From NCBI GenBank assembly GCA_008933995.1, contig WARS01000054.1, positions 62,001 to 126,000 of the forward strand: a DNA stretch of 64,000 bases. Direction: 5' to 3'. The stretch is from Datnioides undecimradiatus. Taxonomy: Eukaryota; Chordata; Actinopteri; Lobotiformes; Datnioididae. The notes below the pieces were generated by a model. That model did not search any database, was not told the DNA's origin, and worked only from the letters and a program-made list of their open reading frames with translations. The translations under genes and the position numbers were made by a program. Positions 1 through 13,000 of this stretch are shown one piece after another (the stretch's first letter is position 1; each line of letters opens with the position of its first letter).

Positions 1-928
1 TCTTCAATTGATTGTTTTAACAACTTCAAGCAGAGTGTACACTGCCGCCATAAATCAATAGCTTTGGCTTTCTCATAAAAGATTCTCCTTCCCTCAGTGG
101 GTTGGTAGACAAAGGTTAGACAGACAAGTCTGGGCAGCAAACCACGTCTGTGTGTTTATTGTCAGAGGACAGCTCCTCTCAACTCCATCTCTTTTTTTTG
201 CTCCTCTGCTCCTTTAATGTATGATATCCACAATCAAACCTGGTGGTTGCACCACCAGTTGAGAGACCCCTAATTGTTCCTGTGTGGTTCAACTGCTGGA
301 TGATTCAGTGTTACACGATCTCATGTTCATATTAAACAGTGCTATCATGAGGCCTGAATATATTCATCTCTCCTCAGTGATAGCAAAAGGTTGCTTGGAA
401 ATTTGCATGTGGCCATCACGTGTGTCTTTTGAGCCGGAGGCCAGATTTACATTAATTTCCATGTTTTTCTGAGACAGGTGACGACCTGACCAGTCTAGGT
501 CAATGACGGCCAGACTCAAGACTACTGTACCTTCATTCCTCACTTTGCAAAAAGCTTTGGAAGCTTACTAAGCAAAACTGAAGGATAGACCTGCCATGTC
601 CTTTAATAAGTTCACGGAGAGAAAAATAGAAAGAGGCTGTGACGAAGCCAGTGTTTAGCAAGTATATAGACATTTTGCAGTTGGACCAACTTGTGATTCA
701 ACGCTTTAAACTAGAAACATAAAACCAACGTTTCATATAATCAGTGTTCGGTATTCAGTATTGTTTGAAACAATTTTTTTCTCTAAACATTAAATTGTCA
801 CTTTCATTCAATTGATTTGTCACACCAGCTTTCTTACTTGTGTCATTTTCCCTAACACTACAGTAAACATCTTTGTCTTTCACTCAGTCACAAATCCTTT
901 CCCCACGTCTGTCTGTGTTTGTGATCAG
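1..928. other. hydin intron (5' edge of window)
   Basis: No exon that joins to the first hydin exon was found here. The sequence is AT-rich, with scattered short open frames that carry no HYDIN-like motif. It is presumed to be intron because the next exon starts inside a codon. Confidence 0.6.
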
Positions 929-1047
929 GCTGTGAATCTCGGTTACCTCTCACAATAATCGGCGAGGGCATGGGACCTCAACTCCAGCTCAGCTATAACC
1001 TGATGAACATGAAAAATGTATTCATTGGTGACAAAGACTACTATGAG
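929..1047 (+). CDS. hydin: hydin exon 1 of window
   Basis: Acceptor gatcag, donor GAG|gtaaga. Encodes CESRLPLTIIGEGMGPQ and then NVFIGDKDYYE, the end of one ASH domain and the start of the next. It starts with 2 bases of a split codon (probably Gly) and ends in frame; 119 nt. Confidence 0.88.
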
Positions 1048-4000
1048 GTAAGAAAGGTTAAGCCAAAGAAAACAGTTGTGTCCCTACAGAAAATGATCAG
1101 TGAGGAAAGGACGGGAGCTGGATGTTTACTAGTTTTAGCAGTGAGCAGCCTCGGTGTGGCATACTCTCCCTACCTTTTATAGAAAGCATTTTCATTGTGC
1201 TTAGGCTGCTAAACAAGCGAAGACATATCAAATTACAGAAATTCTAAAACAGAAAAAAACAAACCATGTCAACTTTACAGTAAAAATATAATCAACACAA
1301 TGAATATGCTGCTTTTTGAAGCTTATATTGCAAGTGTCAGTTTGTGATAATTCTATTATCACATTGTAAAAACTGGTGAATTAAACCCAGCCAGAATTAC
1401 CATGTTGCATTTTGACAATGCTGAAGTTATGTATTACTGTTGCCAATATATGTTCACAGCAATAAAATCTATAAATTAATTGTAATAATTATATAAACAA
1501 TATTGCCATTATTGCTATAAAGTTACATTTGGTGGTGACATCATCCTTGTTGGACATGGAAACATCAATGCAGTACATGCATATTTCTTGGTGTTTGGCA
1601 GTGGTGTTCATTCAAGAAAGACACGACTGGAATATTGAATCCCTGGATCCTTTTTTTGTCCAGGTGCAGCTGTCCAACACAGGACTGATTGATGCCCCTT
1701 TCAGACTTTCAAGCCCTGACACCTCCTTCGGACGCTGTTTCTCTCTGAATCCTGAGGAAGGTGTTGTTCCCCCTGGGGCCTGCCAGATTGTTGAAGTCAC
1801 CTTCCACAGCCGCACGTTGGGAACTTTCTCGGAGGACTTGCTGTTAACTGTCACAGGACAGCCTGAGCCACTTAGCTTGACCTTCAGGTGAAGTTAGAGA
1901 ATGTAGTAACTCAGAAGATTTAGATTTATCTCATCACATATAGAAAAATCTTAAAAGTTGTGCAGAGTTTCTAATCAAAATAAGACATTCCACTGGACTC
2001 ACAGTACTTACAATCCTTCACGGTTCTTTGTTTTCTTTTACAGGGGTTGTGTCATCGGGCCTACATTCCACTTTAATGTTTCCGATATAAATTTTGGAGA
2101 TGTAGCTTTTGGTGAGTTACTTGGTATTTTATCTGTGTTTTATAGTTTTAGGTTACTGTAACACATTTAGGTGACTCCATTTTTCTCTTCTCCTCATCTT
2201 GTTTCTCTGTCTTTCTGCCTCTATCTCCTTTTGCAGGTGTCCCAACTACACTGATTTGTTCCCTCTTCAACACCTCCTATGTGCCTATGACCTTCACCCT
2301 GCGTGTCCTGGGTGACGGTTTGGGGTCTCCCAGTGTGACTTGGGACAAACAGTTGTCCGACCTGTCCAGGAACAACTGGCAAGCCAGCACTGCGAGAGAC
2401 CTTCATGCACGGCCTGTGGAGTTCAGCATCAGCCCTGCAAAGGGCACCGTGCGCTCCATGTCAGATGTCACCATTAAGGTGGAGTATATCAGCAACATAT
2501 TGACACAAATTACAAGTGAAAATATACACCAAAGCTGTACTAGATAGTATGTTTTTGTAAGAATATCTTTATTTTTTCAGCCTATATCATAATGTGTAGC
2601 ATCTGCCAAATTAAGACACTGTACTCGGTAATATTCTCAATATTTTGCAAATTATTTTTGAAGCTAAACTGTCAGGACATGGTGAGTTTAATTTCTGCCT
2701 GGCAGAATGTAACTGCAGCTTAGTCACGTTCACCATACATAAGGAATAGTTCTGTTTTAGAAAATCACTTCTTTGCTGACATTTAGATGAAAGGTTCATC
2801 GCCCTTTTGTGATGCTATAGCTGGGTGTTGATTAACTTACTTTACCATTAAGACTCTAAGTAGGAGAAAATAGGTAGCCTTGCTCTGTCCAAAGCAAACA
2901 AAATGTTTCTCCAATCATCTCTAAAGTGCACAAATTTCTTGAGTATGGTGACTTCCTGGAGTCATGTCTTCACTCTAAGGTTGCCAGGCAGCCAGTGAAG
3001 ATGCCAGGAAGTCACTACAGCCAGACAAGAAAATAGGGTTTTACATTACTCACTTTAATGCTGAAACTGTTTTGCATGGATTTAACAAAATAAAATATAG
3101 CAATTGGTGAATGGGCCAGAAAAAGATCCAGTACACAGCTGTCTTCAGGAACTGACATAAAACCAAGAACATTTGGTCAACATGAGCAACAGTAAGTTAG
3201 AGAGAGTCACAGATCCGAGCTAGATGACCAACGCTGCCTTTCCAAAACTATCCATACTTCCTTTACACACACAGTGCTTGGAAGGTTGCATCCAGTTTAT
3301 TGCTCTGCGCATGTACGGCTGATTCTCCACTCCCACTGCTCACCACAAATGAATGTGGAAATGCCATTAGATCACCGTTTGCATATCAGTTTGTGTATGG
3401 GAAAAGCCACACACATGATTGGGTACACACGCTGAATATCTTGCCCCAGGTGTATTGCTCAGGACCCAAAGTAGCACAGTGTGACATTGTTTAGTTGAGG
3501 GAGTAGAATAGAATGCCTTCACCGTCTTTGCACAGCTGTACGACGAAATTTAGTGCATGTCCCTTAGTCATACATTTAGTATACGCATACTAAGCAAACA
3601 ATATAGATACAATATACAAATAATATACATCCAATGGGTATACAACAATAATTGGATCTTCAGACAGATCTAACACATCTGACACAATGAGCTGAGTCAT
3701 ATAATTGAAGACATATAGCTGAGACTTCATAGTATTCATGTAAGGAGACAATAATCAGGTCCACTGAGTCTCACAGATACTGCACAGTGTTGCAGCTTTT
3801 AAATTCCATGCAGGGAAACGCAACATGGGAAGGAAGCCTTGTATTCAGAGCTGAGGGCTTTAAAGGAAATGGGGTCGAAGCTTTGCAGGAGTCTGCACGA
3901 GTTTAAAACAAAATTGCTATGATTTTGTCAAGTCCCAACAACAGTGTTCACAACTCTATATATTTAGTGGGTTCTCTGCAGCTTCGTGGTTGAATTGGAT

Positions 4001-7000
4001 AGATTTAAACTGTTTTTTTTGCAAACTCTCCATACACAATAATAAATACTTTTAAAAATGACCCCTATAACATAAAAGTGTGACAGACCAGTCAGAAATA
4101 TAGAGTATTTCTCTTAGCCATGCGAGTATTCTGAATCAAGCTTTTGTGACAACTGATGTGTGTTGTTTACAGGTGACGCTGTGCTCCAACACAGTAAAGA
4201 GGTACAGGGTGGCGCTGGTGGTGGATGTTGAGGGTGTCGGGAAGGAGATCAAGGCTCTGCCCATCAATGCCAGGTCAGACACATTTACAGATTTACAGTG
4301 AACATACACACTTCAGCACTCAAACACACTCATGCATCAGCTGAAGTTGATGCGTGGGTGAAAGTTGCTGTAGAATACTTATAGTTAAGCTTGACTTTGC
4401 CGATTAGGACCACAAACAGAATGTTGGCTCAGTGGTCCTTTTTTATGTTCCGTCCTAGTTTTGTCTTGTCTCACTCTTTGATCTTTTCCATTTTGAAAAG
4501 ACACTTTATGAAAAATTAATTAGTAAATAAACATGAATCACCATCCCCCTGTACATGCCCAGTAAGATGGAATATCATCTCTTCCTCAACACAATTAAAT
4601 AACAAAATATATTTTGACATGAATGTGTTACAACCCTGTTACAGGTGCCATTAAAACAGCAGAGGTTCATCTTGCTTTTTATAAACTCTGCTATCATGCC
4701 CTCGCTCTCTAAAGTGTCTTTAATCTGAAGGTAACCTCTGCTCTGCTTCTGGCTGTCGTTGCAAATGTGGCCCATTGAGCTTCTATACAGGTGTCGGCAA
4801 ATCAGCAGAGTACGTGTTAAATATTCAGAACCTAATTTGCATAATAATACATTTGAATGTCACCTGCATCATCACTCAGAATAGGGCAATGGTATCTGAC
4901 TTCCTCCCGGCAATCACCGTCTTTGGAAATTTATGAATCACTTTTAATTAATAGACTGCAGTTTTGGCATGATGCAAAGAAAGCAATTACAGTTGTGCTT
5001 TATAAATACACTTCACGTATTCTCTCCTCCTCTCTTTTCTCCCTCCACTTCTCTTTCTTTATAGGTGTGTTGTTCCTGATATCATGGTGGAGACTCCAAT
5101 GTTGGACTTTCAAAGGTGCTTCATTGATCACCGCTACGAACAGCAAGTGCGGCTGATCAACACCAGCGCTCTGCCTGCCTGCTATGGTGTGCTTGACCAG
5201 GTTAGATCATTGCAGCAGCAGGTGACTTATTTGTGTGTGCACAGTAAGGTAAGGGAGCACAAGACAACATGCATATTGAGGACATAGACTTGTTTCCAGC
5301 TCACTACAGCAAAATATATGTGGAAGAAGCAAGGAAAAGGAAGGAGGAAAAAAGGAACACGCACAACATTTTGGAAAACAAAATGCTTCTTTGCTTTCCT
5401 GCAGAGAGTTAGATGCGAAGATTGACACCAACCTCAAAGCTGTGTGGTAATTATGAAAGTACGCCTTAGCTTTACTTTGCATAAAGCCTGGCAACAAGGA
5501 GAAACAGCTTGCCTGTCTTCCTGCACTATTAACATGTCTTATCTTATTTTTGTCCAGAAGACACAATAATAGATAGATAAACTTTATTAATCATTTTCTG
5601 TGTTGCAGCAGCAATTTACAAGCACCCAGCATGACAGACAAATATACAAAAACTATTTACAAGGATGGAGTCAAAATAATCAGATCCTGACTTAATAGCT
5701 GACTGAATCTTTAGATTATCATATCAACTGTGTCATCTGACTGGAAAGTGGTTGTACAACTGGCCAACAACTGACACTGGGAGGGAAAATAGATCAGTTT
5801 CATTATTTTAAAATAAGTCATCTTGTTTCGTGTCACCTTTGTCAGGAATACGAGGAGAGTCCGTCACTGCATTGTGGCAGTTCAGCACCCAGAGGAGTCA
5901 TTTTTCCTCACAGCTCAGAGGAGATTCCCGTGTTTCTGCTGGCTAAGGCCACTGGAAGGCTGCATCGCGCTCTACGCATTGCTGTGTTCGGCAGCACCCA
6001 GCCACCTTTGGTCAGTGGAAGTCGTGTGCGTGTGTGCTTGAATATCACAGTGAACGTGTAGGTGTTGTCAGCTGTTGTTGTGAATGCTGGCATGGTATTT
6101 TTCTCTAAAGCAGTCAGCAGATGTATATTCTTTAATCCACCTGTGTTCTGTCCTCTTCTAGGAGGTGGTCTTATCATGTATTGGACAGGGACCCATCGTT
6201 CATGTTCACAGCCCACAACTGGACTTCGGCAGAATCCGAGTCCTGACAGACCACGCTAGAGCTCTGCGCCTGTCGAACCAGTCACCTATTCCAGCCCACT
6301 TTACTACTTGCATGGTACAAACACACATGAACAGGGCATTCACATACTAGAAATAAATGAATTAAACATATCAAGTCCATATAAGGTGAACGAGGTAACA
6401 TCTAGTGAATGTTAGTCATACAGTATGAAAAGGTTTTTGTAGATTTAATACTCATCTCTCAAGCCATCTATCCATTTCTTGTGCAAACCTCTTCCCATTT
6501 CGATGTGACCAATTAATTTTCAGCCTAATTCAATAGGTAATTAATGAGTTAATAGGTTCCATGCTTTGTTAGCTCTGTTAGCTAATTAGCCTCTGGGTCA
6601 ATTTTAGTTCTAGACCAGGAAAATAAATGATTTTCAACAGAATGCGCTTACTTTACTCGTGTGCACCAGGCAGATGGTGACATTTTGTCAATTAAGCACG
6701 ACATTAGTGAAATAGATTGGTGTGAGCTAAAAAACCCCAAACCCAAAAGCAGATTCAATGACGCTGAAACTGGATTGTCCTGTTGTTTATAGTGTTTCAA
6801 GCAGGCGATAGCACACAAAATGATACAAAATGATAATTTAATGTCTACAATACACCGTTTTCAGTTCAGTGGACGTTTTGGCATTTAATCTCTTGAAATG
6901 ACAGTTCAGCCGCTTTTATTTCTTCATACTCTTAAAATGTCTCACACTTCATCCGCCTGTTGAAGTGCTCTCATCTCTTGCTCTCCAGCTGACACTTCAA

Positions 7001-10000
7001 CTGCTTGAACAAGTAAAATTGTTGGTTGCAATGTTTTCATCTGATATTTTCAGCATAAGCTGAGAGTTCTTTCAGAGGGGTCATAAAGACTCTTTGGTCT
7101 GAATAATTTTATGTCACTTGTTTTTATTTATTGCACTTACTCAGTGTAAATCAAACCCTTTCTTGCTGTGCATCACCTTATCGGTGGTGCTTGATATCCA
7201 CTAAGTTGTGACTGGAAGTGTGCCTTAGTGCTGCCTAAAGTGGCATAGACACAGCTGCTCATGCACACAAATTCAAAGACACAGACAGGCAACCCCGCTG
7301 TAACCGCAGTTGTGTGACCCTGTCCTCTCCTCTGAGGCAGAGTTGAGAGACGGAGTTTCCCCCTGCACTCTCAAGCATCAATCGATGCAGATTCTCCTAG
7401 AATTTCATTACATCTCGCTCAATAGGCTGGCAAAGAGCCACACAAATAGATGGGGATATTGCGGAAGGTATCATTTGCTTGTCGTGTAAGTGTCCCTCTG
7501 TGAGGGATTAACCATAACTCCATCCTTAATCCAACCTTGATATTTATAAATGATTTGATACAGTATCAAAGAAATTTAGGCCGCCAGAGTGTGCGAGTGT
7601 GTAATGTGAAGAATCATGTGGAAGTTCGGACGTAGTTATGCTTCCATGATATAGGCTATTTTTCTTTTCGGATGTCAGAATTAACGGAGACACAGAGTTA
7701 GAAATCAAAACTACATGACTGTACAGATGCAGTGTGCACACAAAAATACAATTGGCTGCCGTAGTCACTTCAGCACCAATGCAGAATATCATGCAGATTA
7801 ATGCGCGGTTGGTAGTTGTACAGCTGCAGCACAGATTTGGATTCTAAACCCTTCTGTCTCATGCCGCATTTTAAAGCAATCAATGCTAATCAAGCTGTGG
7901 GATGCAGCAGGTTTGATGTGATTATTGAGATTCCGGTCGTCTTGCTTCTCTCTCCAGGGAGTCAACCCCCTGCTCTTTCTGCTCTTTTGACTCCACCCAC
8001 CCCTTTACCTCGATCACCCGGATATCGACCGCCAGCAAGTGCGCTTTTGCCAGCTCCTTCACCCGATCATACAGATGCTGAGAAAGTGATCTGTGACTCT
8101 TAAAGTCACTCGCTGGTCAAGTGTTGCCTGTTGTGTGAGGCATTTTTCTTCAAGTACCTGTTTCCGCAAGACTTTTCTCAAAGGAGGAAGCTTTGAACAG
8201 AGGCATCAAACAATATTTTTCTATTGATGTAGCTATTATTTTTAGGCCAGTCTTACCTCAGTAAGGCGACACAAATTGCAGTTGCAGTATTTGAGTGCAG
8301 ACCGTCTTCCCAAATGATTAGAAATCTACTGCGTGTACCATAGGCAGCGCTCAAGCTTTACGGCGGCTGTAGGACGCTCACTCTCAAAATCCCAATTAAA
8401 AGTTTATGATCCAGCCATTCGTCAACAGAGATGCTGTGAAGAACATTGATTTGGATTCTGACCACACTGGAAATGAACATTAGATTTACATCTGTTTTGT
8501 CATTACATTGGACTAAATTCAAAAAAAAAAAAAAAAATTGCAATCAAACAACCCGCAGGGCTGGGAAATAGAATGAATATTGAGTTCATCTTGCAGCAGT
8601 CCCTTTTTGTGCTCACATCAATCAGACTGCAGCAGACATTTTTAAACCATCCATGTGTTACGGCTTTTGTGTATTTTAAGACACATTGTAACACAGGATA
8701 CTCTCATCTAAGCTCCGTCTATACTAGTGTAAATCTGTATGTCATACTCTACCCGTCTAATCATTGTTAAGAGATATTTTGTCTTAATCATGTCAAGCAG
8801 GGAGCCTCTGCTCAGGTCTGCTTACACCTCTAGGATCTTGTGCTCCACTGAAATGCTGATGTGATTATGCAGCTATATGATACACGCATCTATCTTTCCA
8901 AGCCTGTCCATAGCATAGGCCTTAATATTGTGTGCAGCACTGTTAGGTGAAAGTGCCCCACATGGGAGGTGTTTTCATGCATTGTGTTTCAGTCATGTAG
9001 CTACAGTAGCTGCTGGCAGGCGTCTTGCAGTAGCAAACACTTCAGCTCCTCAGGTGCACACAGCAAAGGGACTCTGTGTTTCTGTTTCCTCAGAGCCGAG
9101 CAAAGTCCTTTTGGCGTGTTGAGCCCAGCGAGGGGGAAGTACCACCAGAGAGCCAGCTGGAACTCAGCGTAGTGGCACACCTGAAGGACACGCTTCACTT
9201 CGAGGCCAGACTGGAAGTGTCCATCCGGCACAGTCAAACACACACTGTCCATCTGTCTGCCACAGGCACTGGCACCACGATTGTCAGCGACAGGCCCTTC
9301 GCTCCCAGCCTTGAGCTAGGCACATACTTCAGGTAGAACCCAAACAGAGCTCACACCTGCATGCATCAGATTTTCACACTGCAATTACAATAGTGAGCTG
9401 AAATTTAGTACTGACAGTTTGTCTCACTTCCTGTAAGCACTGAGTCATGCCAGTACCACTTCAAGCTGACCAACCATGGCCAGCGAACCCACCGGTTGTA
9501 CTGGCGGACCGATGGCTTCCTGCCCTCAACACAAATGGGCAAAGGCAGAAACTTATCTGGTCGAACCATCCTGCCCCCCATCCTCTCTCCCAGGGAGAGG
9601 GACAGTCAGGGCCATGGATCTCTGCTTTCCTCTAGCAGAAAGAAGCCGGTGTTCACCCTCAGCCCTTCACGCGTGGAGCTTTTCCCTGGCTGTTCCGTTG
9701 ACATGGTGCTGACGGGATCATCTGACTCCCCCAAGGTGAGACAGTTCACTTAAAGGAAAAAAAAAAACTAAGGCTCTGAACTGTAACAGAGCCACTGGGT
9801 GTTCATCACATTAGTACATGTACGTTTAATATATTCTTGTCTTCACAGGTGGTACGGGAGCGCCTGACATGCCATGCCATTGTGGGCCGTCAGAGCCCTC
9901 ATGAGCAAATCATGTCTGTAGACGTCAGCTGTCACTTTGTGGCTACCATCGTCAGCATTTCCCCCAAACAGCTGAACTTCTACATAAAGAAGGTTGGTCA

Positions 10001-13000
10001 AAACATCATGAACAGTACTCTCTCTGGGATGTTTCTATTTAAAACTATATATCAGTGATATCAGTGTGCAAAAAGAAGACTTTTATTCATTCATTTCACT
10101 TATTTCAAGATTTTTGTTCCTCAAACATCCTCAGATGTCTTTACAGTGCTGAATAGATTGCGTTTATATCTCGCAGGTCCCAGGAAAGAGTCTGCTGCCC
10201 CTTTATGAGAAGCTGATGTTGACGAATGCGTCATCTCGGTCTCTGTCCATGGAGCTCTCTCTTGTAGAGCCGTTCTCTCTGTGCGAGGCCCCAGGAGCCC
10301 ATAGCTCAGCCACAACCAAGGTACATCTCTCTCTCACACTTGAAGTAAACCCTTCCATGAACTAAAAGTTACCTTCATCTGTCATCTACCAAAACTGTGT
10401 CATTAAAAGGTCACTATAGGTGTTTGCTGGAAATCTATTTTTTTCTACTGTTGAGGTCAAATTTACCTTGGATTTAAATTGTTGTCCAGTTTTATATACT
10501 GAATAATCCATCATTCCATATGTGAGTGAAATGATGAATGCTTTCTTGTTCAGGTGTGACTTTTCCCTGAACACAGAAAAAGTGCTTTTACATTGTTGAA
10601 GTATTCATCTCATCTTAAGGAACTATGAACTAAACCTGTCATATAAAGGTTTTGCAGTAAGAGGCACATTTTCTTTTGAAATACGGGGCTGCAGACAAGT
10701 ACAAATCTGCACAAAATATTCAGTATTTATGTGACAATTGTTTAAATTTGAAACTAAATGTTAAATATTGAATTTTACTCTGCTGCTTGCTTCCCATTCT
10801 TTTATGCTGTTGATAAGGTAAGAGATATTATTGTATTAAAAATGTAAAGTGTTTACACTGACACGGCTTGAATGTACCGTGAGCTTGTGAACTTGTCACA
10901 TTTGTGTTTCTCTACTCACTTTTTCTTTTCTACCTCATTCAAATTTCCCTGCTGAGCTTCTCGTATTAGAAGCTCTAAACTTAAATGACCAGGCGTACCG
11001 ATGTTCTGCACAAAGAGAGCGTACAGATTCTAGGCCCTTGTTGGCCCGAGATGTGTTCTTGAGACATTGTTGCTAATTGACTATTTCCACACACATTTCC
11101 ACCACATTTCACAATGAGTTGACAATCACTGCAATTCCAGGACTAACCACACCCCTGTGGTGAATGCAGTGTGATACAGAGTTTAGAGTGATATCCAAAG
11201 ACAACAGACATCATTTGCAGCACGAGCAGCCAATGTGAATGCTGACCGATGGATCTGTTTTGTGAGTTAAAAGGAGTCAGAAACAAAATGTCGAGATAGC
11301 AGCCAGCTAGTCAACAATAACATAAGTCTTACCAAAGTAAGTTATGACTTCTATGTACACTTTGAGCAGTTGACTGTTTCACCAGCATAAGTGGAACTGT
11401 CTGTAGTAGCTGTGTGTACAGAAATTCATAACGTCTGAAATGGGACCTATGGCCTTGATTTGATTGTCTTTTGAACTCAGTGCACTCAGTGGCATTACTT
11501 ATTATAAACATCTGTTTTTAAGTTCAGTTAATATATGCCAATTATATTATATACTATATAACACTCTAACTTCCAATTTAAGAGTTGATTAAAATGATTA
11601 AAATGTGGGATTGGAGTCCACATTGAAATGGTTTTGGAGCCCCGGGCAGGTCTGTGAACGAAGCTACAGAGCAGCGGGGTGTTTGATAAGCCTGAGTCCC
11701 GTGGCAGGATTACAATAAAAAGTTCTATTAAATGCCGGGAAGGTTTTTAAATAGGTTGTGAGCTTATTCCTTGGGAGTCATCAGATAAGAAACATGCAGC
11801 TAAGATTTTTCAAAAGTGAAAGTATTGAAGAGTAAGCATGATTTCATTGATGCCCACGTGTTAAATACTTAAACTGCTGTATATTTTTTCCAGTCAATGG
11901 TTTTAGGTGAGAGTAAACAGGCTGAGTTGTGGGTGTGCTTTAATCCATCTTACTATCTGGATCGGATGTCACAAGTCGTCGACGAGGTAACAGGAATCTA
12001 AATTTGTGAAATTTGTCATATAATACATTGATTTTTTCATCTGGGGTAATACTGTCTGAGCATGCACTAGCTGAGTGCAATTGAACTGGTTCTCAACCAA
12101 GGCTGTAAGACCTGTATTGGGCTCTGAATATAATTCAATGAATTTTTGATGTTTTCACTAATTTTAACTTTTATCTTTCAAAAACTGTATCTATACTTCA
12201 TGTGTACACTAAAGTGATAATTTGTAATTAGGCGTTATGAGTAGCATCTAATAATTAAAGGGGTGACAAGCTGAAAGAAGTAACATGAGCTATTTTTGAC
12301 CAGTACAATTACATATTTTCAGCTCCTTGAAGTTCACTACCAGGACCACCCACATCAAGACACAGTGAAGCTCCACGCTGAGGTCCACTTCCCCAACCTG
12401 CACTTCTCCTCCACCACAGTGGATTTCGGTTGTGTGCTCAACTACACAGAAACTCGTAGACAAATCTGTGTCACCAACTGCTCCCCACTGCCCGTGTCCT
12501 ACAGCTGGGCTTTCCTGGATGACCAGCAACACAGTACCATCAGGTATACACACAGAAACATGTCCACGCACTGTCACACCAGTTTACATTTAGAGCTGCT
12601 TTTATATGTTTATAACCTTTTGGGGAAACAAAGTAAATAGATGGAGTAGACGAAATACTTCCCCATTCCATCCAGCAAGACTCTAAGAAGGTCACTAAAC
12701 AGTCAAGACAAAGTAGAACCGATTTTGTATCAACATCATAATATAATAATACTATAATATACTGTTTTAGGGGACCAATAAAAAATAGGCTTATCGTGCT
12801 TTTTTCCTGAGCTGCCTCTTCTGCTGAAAACTTAAAAACATGCTGTTTAACACCCTCTTATCTGAGGCAGAAAGGCTGAGGACAGTGTCATTACTGTTAC
12901 ATTACATGCTATGTCTTCTCCGAGGAAATGTCAGTGATCAACAGCCATTTTATATTGTTTTTTTATAGTTTATTGCTCACTCGAGACTGTATCTTTATTC

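Noticed and set aside
373-480. Possible earlier hydin exon (VSFEPEARFTL)
   Set aside because: The phrase resembles an ASH strand, but the frame reaches a stop before the only nearby GT and does not leave the one base needed to join the exon at 929.
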